5,271 bases of DNA from JBAYZQ01 sp041672385 (GTDB taxonomy: Bacteria; Spirochaetota; Spirochaetia; Sphaerochaetales; Sphaerochaetaceae). The stretch covers positions 1-5,271 of the forward strand of contig JBAYZQ010000160.1 in assembly GCA_041672385.1 (NCBI GenBank), given 5' to 3'. Positions within the stretch are counted from its first letter, which is position 1. The number at the start of each line of letters is the position of its first letter. Both the position numbers and the translations under genes were made by a program. Shown here in pieces: positions 1 through 5,221 of this stretch. The notes beneath the pieces were generated by a model. That model was not told the DNA's origin and made no database searches. It saw only the letters and a list, made by a program, of their open reading frames with translations.

Positions 1-1213
1 TTTTTTAGTAGCTCAGATGACTGAAATAATTGCCAATACAGGAGCTTATGCTTCTTTAGGTGGTCCAGTTCTTCAAAGAGCTTGTACTCATGCCTCTGGG
101 CCTTATAAATTTGAAAATTTTGAAGTACTTGGAAAAGCTTATTATACAAATATGGTTCCTTCAGGAGCCTTTAGAGGGTTTGGGGTTACCCAAAGCTGTT
201 TTGCCTGTGAAAATAATATGTCTCTTTTAGCTAAGAAAGTTGGAATGGATAGTTATGAATTCAAACTTCAAAATGCTTTATCACCTGGTGATGTAATGCC
301 AAATGGACAAATAATAGGTCCGGACTGTGGTATTAGAGAATGTATAATAAAAGCTAAAGAAGCTTATTATGCTAGCGGTTATACAGGAATGGGTTGTGCC
401 TTAAAAAATACAGGATTAGGCGTTGGAGTAGAAGATGCAGGAAGGGTAATTCTCTCCGTGGATAAAGGCATAGTTCATGTAAGAACTAGTGCAGCCTGCA
501 TGGGACAGGGTATTGCCGTTATGGCAACTCAAATGCTTGGTGAAACTTTAAAACTGAGGAGTAATCAGATATTGGTAGAACCCCCAGATACTGTTAGGAC
601 TCCTGATTCGGGGTGTTCTACAGCAAGTCGTCAAACTGCGTTTACCGGAGAGGCGATTCGTCTTGCTGCCCTAAAACTAAAAAAGGCGATGAAAGATGGA
701 AAACTTGAAGATCTAGAAGGACAGGAATTTTTTGCAGAGTTTAAATTTGAAACTGACCCCATTACTTCAAAAAAGAAAAACCCAGTTAGTCATCTTGCTT
801 ATAGTTTTGGAGTTCAGGTTGTTGAATTGGATGAAAAGGGAAAATTGAAAAAAGTAACAGCCGTTCATGATGTTGGAACTGTAGTTAATACAATAGGAAT
901 TGAAGGACAAGTTGAAGGTGGAGTTACCATGGGACTTGGTTATGCTTTGACAGAAGATTTTAAAGTTGAAGAAGGGTACCTTAAAGTAAAGTATGGTACT
1001 TTGGGCCTTTTAAGAGCTCCCTCGGTTCCCCCAATTGAATGTTATTTTGTAACTGGAAAAGGGAAATTAAGCACTGCCTATGGTGCAAAAGGTATTGGTG
1101 AGCTTAGTTCAATACCTACAGCTCCAGCTTGTAGTGAAGCTTATTATCGCTTGGACGGAAAATTTAGACAAAAACTTCCACTTGAAGGAACCTTCTATAA
1201 AAAGGAAAAATGA
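1..1213 (+). CDS. Molybdenum hydroxylase catalytic subunit, selenium-dependent xanthine dehydrogenase type (5' truncated)
   Basis: This is the C-terminal part of a xanthine dehydrogenase/aldehyde oxidase family protein. The family hydroxylates purines or related heterocycles at a Mo-pterin centre in the cytoplasm and passes electrons to Fe-S clusters. The frame is open from position 2, so the ATG at 17 is an internal Met and at least 403 residues are visible. Counting from that Met, the motifs are AFRGFG at 51-56 (substrate-pocket Arg), MGQG at 162-165 (cofactor contact), a DSG...TASRQ block near 197-206, a glycine-rich EGQVEGG segment near 297-302, and GAKGIGE at 356-362. Glu362 is the expected catalytic base. 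The GAYASLGGPVLQRACTHASGPY-like start and the AYYRLDGKF...LPLEGTFYKK end resemble, from memory, selenium-dependent xanthine dehydrogenases (XdhD-like, usually with an N-terminal 2Fe-2S domain). In those enzymes selenium is a labile Mo ligand, not selenocysteine. Membership of the hydroxylase family is near certain; the selenium subtype and the substrate are inferred. Confidence 0.9.
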   Translation, partial: FLVAQMTEIIANTGAYASLGGPVLQRACTHASGPYKFENFEVLGKAYYTNMVPSGAFRGFGVTQSCFACENNMSLLAKKVGMDSYEFKLQNALSPGDVMPNGQIIGPDCGIRECIIKAKEAYYASGYTGMGCALKNTGLGVGVEDAGRVILSVDKGIVHVRTSAACMGQGIAVMATQMLGETLKLRSNQILVEPPDTVRTPDSGCSTASRQTAFTGEAIRLAALKLKKAMKDGKLEDLEGQEFFAEFKFETDPITSKKKNPVSHLAYSFGVQVVELDEKGKLKKVTAVHDVGTVVNTIGIEGQVEGGVTMGLGYALTEDFKVEEGYLKVKYGTLGLLRAPSVPPIECYFVTGKGKLSTAYGAKGIGELSSIPTAPACSEAYYRLDGKFRQKLPLEGTFYKKEK

Positions 1214-1231
1214 TTCTAAAATTTGAGTAAT

Positions 1232-1261
1232 AATTTATTTAAAACCTATAGAAAATAAATT
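1232..1261. repeat. 9-bp A/T inverted repeat between the hydroxylase gene and feoAB
   Basis: AATTTATTT at 1232-1240 is the exact reverse complement of AAATAAATT at 1253-1261, with a 12-nt loop. It starts 18 bp after the hydroxylase stop codon. It could be a weak terminator, although no T-run follows, or a protein-binding dyad. All stem pairs are A-T, so chance occurrence in this AT-rich spacer is quite possible. A loose promoter match, TTGAGT (1223-1228) and TATAGA (1247-1252) with an 18-nt spacer, overlaps it. Confidence 0.35.
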
Positions 1262-1266
1262 CTTAA

Positions 1267-1292
1267 TATGATAAATTAGCGGTGACTATCAT
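1267..1292 (+). promoter_or_regulatory. Candidate feoAB promoter -10 and overlapping dyad (possible iron-responsive operator)
   Basis: TATGAT at 1267-1272 matches the -10 consensus in 5 of 6 positions and would place transcription start near 1279, about 25 nt before the feoAB ATG. No good -35 is visible 16-18 nt upstream. ATGATA (1268-1273) and TATCAT (1287-1292) form a perfect 6-bp inverted repeat separated by 13 nt, covering the -10 and the predicted start site. That is a classic repressor position. The half-sites resemble the GATAAT/ATTATC words of Fur boxes, but the spacing is not the standard Fur arrangement. Iron control is therefore an inference from the downstream gene plus a weak motif. 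Confidence 0.3.
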
Positions 1293-1303
1293 TAAGGAAG
1301 AAT

Positions 1304-3667
1304 ATGACTTTAAATGAATTGGAAATAGGTGGCACTGCCCGGGTGAAAGTAGTTGGTGGAGAACAAGCGTTAAGACATCATCTTTTAGATATGGGACTTA
1401 TTCCCGGAATTGTAGTAAAACTGGTAAAAAAAGCTCCTTTGGGAGATCCAATTCAGATTTCACTTTGGGGCTATGAACTTACACTTAGGGTGGCAGATGC
1501 TCAGTTTATTGAAGTTGTTCCACAAGAATTAGAAAAAGTTGAAGTAGTAAATAAGCCAACGGAAAAAAGTGTAGAACACCCTCGGTTTGGTGAAAATGAT
1601 AATTATGCCACAAAACAGAAAGGACGAGTTATTCCGGAGGGTGAAAAAATTACATTTGCCCTTGTTGGAAATCAAAATTGTGGTAAAACAACCCTCTTTA
1701 ATCAATTAACCGGGTCAAATCAACACGTAGGGAATTTTCCTGGAGTTACGGTTGAAAGTAAAGTTGGTAAGGTAAAAAATGTTGAGAATTCCTACATTAC
1801 GGATTTACCAGGTATTTATTCCCTGTCTCCCTATTCAAACGAAGAAATTGTTACTAGAGATTACCTTTTGAAGCATAGACCACAAGGTATTATAAATATT
1901 CTTGATGCAGCTAATCTTGAACGTAATTTGTATCTTACCATGCAACTTATTGAACTAAATATTCCTATGGTTTTAGCTTTAAATATGATGGATGAGATAA
2001 GAAAGAATGGGGGAACAATTCTTGTAAATAAATTAGAAAAAATGCTCGGGGTTCCTGTTGTTCCAATTTCTGCTTCGAAAAATGAAGGTATTGATGAATT
2101 AATGCAACATGCTATAAGAATGGCCAGAGGGAGACTTCGACCTGGTAGAATGGATTTTTGTAATAATCAGGGTACCGAAAATGATAGAGCTGTTCACCGT
2201 TGTATTCATTCGATAAGACATGCGATTGATGACCATGCAAGGGCAATTAGTATTCCCCCACGTTTTGCAGCTACAAAACTAGTTGAAGGTGATAGGTTAA
2301 TTTTGGAAGATCTTAATCTTGAAGAGAACGAAAAAGAAGCAATAGAACATATAATTCTTCAACTTGAAGAAGAAAGTGGAAAAGATCGGGTTTCCGCAAT
2401 TGTTGAAATGCGGTTCTCTTTCATTGATAAGGTTTGCAAAGAAACTTTAATTAGACCAACTGAGAGTAAAGAACATTTAAGAAGTGCAAAAATTGACCGT
2501 ATTTTAACGGGAAAACACACGGCGATTCCGGTGTTTGTTTTAATTATTTCTTTGATGTTTTTAATGACCTTTGCCGTATTGGGCCCGATACTTTCAAAAG
2601 GGCTTGGCTTTCTTTTAGATGAGTTGACCATTGTTGTAGATCGAGGACTAACTTCTTATGGACTTAATTATATAGTCCACTCATTGATAATTGATGGTAT
2701 GTTTGCTGGGGTAGGAAGTGTTTTAAGCTTCCTTCCAATCATAGTTGTATTATTTTTCTTTCTTTCTATTATGGAAGACAGCGGGTATATGGCAAGAGTT
2801 GCCTTTGTAATGGACCGTCTTTTAAGACGTATTGGTCTTTCAGGAAGATCCTTTGTTCCAATGTTGATTGGGTTTGGGTGTTCTGTTCCAGCTATAATGG
2901 CGACTAGGACTTTATCCTCTGAGCGTGATAGGAATATGACCATTGCCTTAATTCCATTTATGAGTTGTAGTGCCAAGCTTCCAATTTATGTTTTATTTTC
3001 TTCAGTTTTCTTTCCAGGTTATCAAGGAATAATAATTGTAATAATATATCTTTTGGGTTTTGTTGCTGGTGTATTATATGGAAGAATTGTAAAAGATACA
3101 AAATATAAAGGTGAACCAATTCCTTTTGTTATGGAATTACCAAATTATAGAATTCCTACACTAAAGAATGTTGGTCAGTTGCTTTGGGACAAATCGAAAG
3201 ATTTTATGACAAAAGCTTTTACCATCATTTTTTATGCTTCAATTGTTGTTTGGTTTCTTCAAACTTTTGATTTAAGACTGAATGTTGTTCAAGATTCCTC
3301 TAATAGTATTCTTGCCTTACTTGGTGGTCTTATTTCTCCAATATTTAAACCTTTAGGATTTGGAGACTGGAGAACTTCAACAGCCTTGATCACCGGACTT
3401 GTTGCAAAGGAAAGTGTAGTAAGTACCTTGACGGTTTTGTTTGGTGGAAATGCAACCGCTTTGGCTTCTTTGTTTACTCCATCAACCGCTTTTACCTTTC
3501 TAATATTTACTCTATATTATACACCCTGTGTTGCTGCAATTGCTGCTGCAAACAGAGAATTTGGTTCAATCGTAAAAACTTTAAAATTGGTGCTTATGCA
3601 ATGTACAGTTGCTTGGGGAGTTGCATTTATATTTAGATTAATATTTTTAGCTTTGGGATTTAATTAA
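1304..3667 (+). CDS. feoB: Fused FeoA-FeoB ferrous iron transporter
   Basis: This inner-membrane protein imports Fe(II) under reducing, anoxic conditions. Residues 1-75 are a complete FeoA SH3-like domain, including LLDMGLIPG at 27-35 and the APLGDPI segment. A charged linker follows (about 76-114). Residues 115 to about 275 are the FeoB G-protein domain: G1 GNQNCGKT at 122-129, G2 Thr149, G3 DLPG at 167-170, G4 NMMD at 227-230 and G5 SAS at 256-258. A soluble helical region leads to multiple membrane segments from about 408 to 785. The Gate motifs carry the conserved cysteines in GFGCSVPA (Cys526), SCSAKLP (Cys555) and YTPC (Cys742). At 787 residues it equals FeoA plus a full-length FeoB; no FeoC is seen. 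AAGGAAG at 1294-1300 is the ribosome binding site. P-loop residue 126 is Cys, where related proteins usually have Ser. The stop lies 2 bp from the stop of the convergent gene. Confidence 0.97.
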   Translation: MTLNELEIGGTARVKVVGGEQALRHHLLDMGLIPGIVVKLVKKAPLGDPIQISLWGYELTLRVADAQFIEVVPQELEKVEVVNKPTEKSVEHPRFGENDNYATKQKGRVIPEGEKITFALVGNQNCGKTTLFNQLTGSNQHVGNFPGVTVESKVGKVKNVENSYITDLPGIYSLSPYSNEEIVTRDYLLKHRPQGIINILDAANLERNLYLTMQLIELNIPMVLALNMMDEIRKNGGTILVNKLEKMLGVPVVPISASKNEGIDELMQHAIRMARGRLRPGRMDFCNNQGTENDRAVHRCIHSIRHAIDDHARAISIPPRFAATKLVEGDRLILEDLNLEENEKEAIEHIILQLEEESGKDRVSAIVEMRFSFIDKVCKETLIRPTESKEHLRSAKIDRILTGKHTAIPVFVLIISLMFLMTFAVLGPILSKGLGFLLDELTIVVDRGLTSYGLNYIVHSLIIDGMFAGVGSVLSFLPIIVVLFFFLSIMEDSGYMARVAFVMDRLLRRIGLSGRSFVPMLIGFGCSVPAIMATRTLSSERDRNMTIALIPFMSCSAKLPIYVLFSSVFFPGYQGIIIVIIYLLGFVAGVLYGRIVKDTKYKGEPIPFVMELPNYRIPTLKNVGQLLWDKSKDFMTKAFTIIFYASIVVWFLQTFDLRLNVVQDSSNSILALLGGLISPIFKPLGFGDWRTSTALITGLVAKESVVSTLTVLFGGNATALASLFTPSTAFTFLIFTLYYTPCVAAIAAANREFGSIVKTLKLVLMQCTVAWGVAFIFRLIFLALGFN

Positions 3668-3669
3668 AA

Positions 3670-4152
3670 TTAAAGAATATTCTTATTTTTTTTAATTACT
3701 CTTTTTAATTCATTAAATTGCCATTCTCGTTCATTTGAAATAGCATTTATATCATTTGAAGTCAATAAACCTATTACTTTAGTAGCATAATCTGAAGCAA
3801 CCATAGAATGTTCGCGCATATGGGCGCTACTAATAGCTTGTCCTACTGCTCTCAAGGCAGTTTTATAGATTTCATTGTCAGTTTCTCTTGCTAGACGGTG
3901 TACTGCAAATCCTGATTTCCTTACATCCTGTATTCGTGAATTTCCATATTGTTGCCATAATTCATTTGAATGAAATCCTTCTACAATTTCATTAACTAAA
4001 TTGTAATCTATACCTAAAAGGTGCAAGATATGCTTTGCTATTGATATAGACCATTTGGCTAAATCTACTTGGTCAGTCAATTCATACAATTCATCGATTT
4101 CCGCCCTGAAGTTATTATCATCTAGAATTTTGATTTTTTGTTTAGTTGCCAA
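3670..4152 (-). CDS. Imm-5-like putative immunity protein
   Basis: This 160-residue soluble, mostly helical protein has no signal peptide or membrane segment. It matches, from memory, the 'putative immunity protein' family with an Imm-5-like domain. Recognisable blocks are DQVDLAKWSISIAKHIL (27-43), RKSGFAVHRLARE (78-90), ALRAVGQAISSAHM...HSMVASDYATKVI (99-127) and EREWQ (141-145). The family is predicted to protect cells from polymorphic toxins, but I know of no biochemical proof and no toxin gene is visible here. The start codon is TTG, chosen because a perfect Shine-Dalgarno sequence lies just upstream and the first internal Met is only near residue 112. The gene is convergent with feoAB and sits downstream of the tRNA-Pro 3' end on the same strand, probably with its own promoter. 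Length fits the family, so it appears intact. Family assignment is fairly secure; the immunity role is inferred. Confidence 0.8.
   Translation of the reverse strand: MATKQKIKILDDNNFRAEIDELYELTDQVDLAKWSISIAKHILHLLGIDYNLVNEIVEGFHSNELWQQYGNSRIQDVRKSGFAVHRLARETDNEIYKTALRAVGQAISSAHMREHSMVASDYATKVIGLLTSNDINAISNEREWQFNELKRVIKKNKNIL
3673..3693 (+). terminator. Possible weak feoAB terminator inside the 3' end of the convergent gene
   Basis: AAGAATATTCTT at 3673-3684 is a perfect 12-nt palindrome, followed by one A and then eight T residues (3686-3693), six bases after the feoAB stop. As a hairpin it has only about four pairs around a 4-nt loop, with imperfect A/T extension on both sides, so it would be a weak intrinsic terminator. 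It overlaps the last codons of the minus-strand immunity-like gene because no other space exists between the two genes. Confidence 0.35.
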
Positions 4153-4156
4153 ACTG

Positions 4157-4165
4157 ACCTCCTTT
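4157..4165 (-). promoter_or_regulatory. Strong ribosome binding site setting the TTG start of the immunity-like gene
   Basis: Read on the minus strand, the site is AAAGGAGGT, a full 9-nt match to the anti-Shine-Dalgarno end of 16S rRNA. It lies 4 nt before the TTG at 4152-4150. It is the strongest ribosome binding site in the window and supports TTG as the true start. Confidence 0.85.
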
Positions 4166-4187
4166 GATAAGCATTGCTCTAGGTTGT

Positions 4188-4217
4188 CATTATATAATGT
4201 ATTAGTATCTTAGAAAA
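4188..4217 (-). promoter_or_regulatory. Candidate promoter of the immunity-like gene with a palindromic -10
   Basis: A perfect TATAAT lies on the minus strand at 4194-4189. It would start transcription near 4182 and leave a leader of about 30 nt that contains the ribosome binding site. The -35 at the 17-nt spacing is poor (TTTTCT, 4217-4212). The -10 lies inside a 12-nt perfect palindrome, CATTATATAATG at 4188-4199, which also presents TATAAT on the plus strand but without a suitable plus-strand -35. A second minus-strand TATAAT is at 4252-4247, also with a weak -35. Confidence 0.45.
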
Positions 4218-4284
4218 TGATTGGATGTGAATGTGTGTTTTTATTAATTATAGAACAAAGCAATATTTTTAATAATTTGGATAT

Positions 4285-4319
4285 AAAAAAATCGGAGCGA
4301 GAGGACTCGAACCTCCGAT
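4285..4319 (-). terminator. Terminator-like hairpin overlapping the tRNA 3' end
   Basis: On the minus strand ATCGGAG (4319-4313) can pair perfectly over 7 bp with CTCCGAT (4297-4291) around a 15-nt loop. Seven T residues (4291-4285) follow the discriminator base, the first of them used in the stem. This has the form of an intrinsic terminator, but its arms are tRNA positions 46-52 and 68-74, so it is mutually exclusive with the native T and acceptor stems. The T-run alone suggests that the tRNA transcript ends here. Confidence 0.4.
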
Positions 4320-4364
4320 ATCCTGGTCCCAAACCAGGCGCCATAGCCACTAGGCGACGCTCCG
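4292..4364 (-). tRNA. tRNA-Pro (anticodon UGG)
   Basis: The 73-nt minus-strand sequence folds as a full cloverleaf. The acceptor stem CGGAGCG pairs perfectly with CGCTCCG. The D-arm is GCC...GGC with GG in the loop. The anticodon stem CCTGG/CCAGG encloses the 7-nt loop TTTGGGA, giving anticodon TGG (reads CCA and, by wobble, other CCN codons). The variable loop is 5 nt, ATATC. The T-arm is GGAGG, TTCGAGT, CCTCT with one G-U pair. The C1-G72 pair is a bacterial tRNA-Pro identity feature, and A73 is the discriminator. CCA is not encoded: a run of seven T residues follows directly, so CCA must be added enzymatically. A good promoter and a short leader hairpin lie upstream. Confidence 0.97.
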
Positions 4365-4368
4365 AAAT

Positions 4369-4382
4369 GTAACTTTCGTTAC
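4369..4382 (-). other. GAAA-capped hairpin in the pre-tRNA-Pro leader
   Basis: Read on the minus strand, the sequence is GTAACGAAAGTTAC: a perfect 5-bp stem closed by a GAAA (GNRA) tetraloop. It ends 4 nt before the first base of the tRNA and lies just inside the predicted transcript start. It would fall in the 5' leader removed by RNase P. The structure is directly visible; any role in processing or early transcription is inference. Confidence 0.5.
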
Positions 4383-4390
4383 CTTTAGCG

Positions 4391-4419
4391 AGTATATTAG
4401 TTTGTTAGTTTTAGGTCAA
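4391..4419 (-). promoter_or_regulatory. Sigma70-type promoter of tRNA-Pro
   Basis: On the minus strand the -35 is TTGACC (4419-4414, 5 of 6 consensus), the spacer is exactly 17 nt (4413-4397) and the -10 is TATACT (4396-4391, 5 of 6). Start is predicted near 4384, giving a leader of about 20 nt before the tRNA. The -10 is followed directly by CGC, a GC-rich discriminator typical of stringently controlled stable-RNA promoters; stringent control here is inferred. This is the best promoter match in the window. Confidence 0.8.
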
Positions 4420-4495
4420 TAGAAATACTTAAAAATTTAATCAATTTATTTCTTAGAGTGTTTCAATACCCCTATTTTTCTGATAAGTTTTAAAT

Positions 4496-5110
4496 ATGAA
4501 CGAAAAATACTCTTTAGTTTACAAAATTTTAGATAAATATTCCCCTGAAGAAATTTTTTTTCTTCATTTCAAAGATGAATTTCAATTTTTGATTAGTGTT
4601 ATTCTTTCTGCTCAGTCTACAGATTCTAATGTTAATAAAGTAGGAGAAATATTATTTAAAAAGTATCCTAATGCAGCAGCATTAAAAGATGCTGATATAG
4701 AAGAAGTTAAAACTATAATTAAAACAACAGGTTATTACAATAATAAAGCAAAAAACATAATTGCCTGTGCTAATTCCATAGATGAAATAGGTTTTATCCC
4801 AGAAGAATATGAAGAGCTTTTAAAACTTAGCGGAGTTGGGTCAAAAACAGCAAATTGTTTGTTGGGTTTTAGAGGACAACCTTCAATAGCAGTGGATACT
4901 CATGTGAAAAATGTTGTGAATCGAATATTTTCAATTGATCCAAGTTTAAGCCCTGTGAAGGTTGAAAGACTACTAAAGGAGAATCTCTCTCCAAAATATT
5001 GGTCAAGATTTTCAAATTCAACAAACTGGTGGGGCAGGACTTATTGTACCAAGAGAAATCCTAAATGTTCTTTGTGTAGGCTTAGAAAGTTTTGCGATTT
5101 TTATAAATAA
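4496..5110 (+). CDS. nth: Endonuclease III (DNA glycosylase/AP lyase)
   Basis: This base-excision repair enzyme removes oxidised pyrimidines and cleaves the strand at the resulting abasic site. Visible features are LSAQSTDSNVN at 37-47 (family LSAQ.TD motif with Gln40), the helix-hairpin-helix LSGVGSKTAN at 111-120 with catalytic Lys117, AVDTH at 132-136 with catalytic Asp134, and a C-terminal [4Fe-4S] loop with Cys184, 191, 194 and 200 in the canonical C-X6-C-X2-C-X5-C spacing. At 204 residues it is slightly shorter than E. coli Nth (211) and looks intact. Odd points: the usual HGR before the first cluster cysteine is WGR (Trp179-Gly180-Arg181), and the ATG has no convincing Shine-Dalgarno, only AT-rich sequence. 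An in-frame TAA at 4484-4486 excludes an upstream start. The gene is divergent from tRNA-Pro and followed by rpmB on the same strand. Confidence 0.96.
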   Translation: MNEKYSLVYKILDKYSPEEIFFLHFKDEFQFLISVILSAQSTDSNVNKVGEILFKKYPNAAALKDADIEEVKTIIKTTGYYNNKAKNIIACANSIDEIGFIPEEYEELLKLSGVGSKTANCLLGFRGQPSIAVDTHVKNVVNRIFSIDPSLSPVKVERLLKENLSPKYWSRFSNSTNWWGRTYCTKRNPKCSLCRLRKFCDFYK

Positions 5111-5112
5111 CT

Positions 5113-5146
5113 AAGCTATTAGGTATTTACATAAAAGAGCTTTTTT
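5113..5146 (+). terminator. Weak candidate nth terminator
   Basis: AAGCT at 5113-5117 pairs with AGCTT at 5138-5142 around a 20-nt loop, and a run of six T residues occupies 5141-5146. A shorter alternative uses AAAA/TTTT around GAGC. Both stems are weak, so this is only a plausible end to the nth transcript; read-through into rpmB is possible. Confidence 0.25.
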
Positions 5147-5173
5147 GATAACTTCATTAGGTACGTGTGTCAA

Positions 5174-5203
5174 TTGGCATTCGGATAGATAGATTATTAT
5201 TAT
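5174..5203 (+). promoter_or_regulatory. Weak candidate rpmB promoter
   Basis: TTGGCA at 5174-5179 matches the -35 consensus in 5 of 6 positions. TATTAT at 5198-5203 (18-nt spacer), or the identical word at 5195-5200 (15-nt spacer), matches the -10 in 5 of 6. The problem is position: start would fall at about 5207-5210, inside the ribosome binding site at 5207-5213. The real promoter may therefore lie further upstream. Confidence 0.25.
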
Positions 5204-5221
5204 TTTAAGGTGGATATAACT

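Noticed and set aside
17..19. ATG at 17 as the start of the hydroxylase
   Set aside because: The frame is open upstream to the window edge, there is no ribosome binding site, and the visible motifs are from the C-terminal part of the family.
1214..1303. Riboswitch or structured leader before feoAB
   Set aside because: The spacer is only 90 bp and almost all A/T, with two simple dyads and no conserved riboswitch core.
2359..2631. Minus-strand open frame of 90 codons inside feoAB
   Set aside because: It lies wholly antisense to a well-supported FeoB coding region, has low-complexity composition and matches no family I know.
2668..2976. Minus-strand open frame of 102 codons inside feoAB
   Set aside because: It is antisense to the FeoB membrane domain, including conserved Gate motifs, and has no recognisable domain.
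4153..4291. Spacer between the immunity-like gene and tRNA-Pro as a hidden small gene or att site
   Set aside because: No small frame with a ribosome binding site was seen, and no copy of the tRNA 3' end occurs there; only promoter-like and T-run sequences are visible.
5184..5206. Short GATA and ATT tandem repeats before rpmB
   Set aside because: Only about two to four copies of each unit; expected in AT-rich spacer sequence and not enough to call a repeat array.
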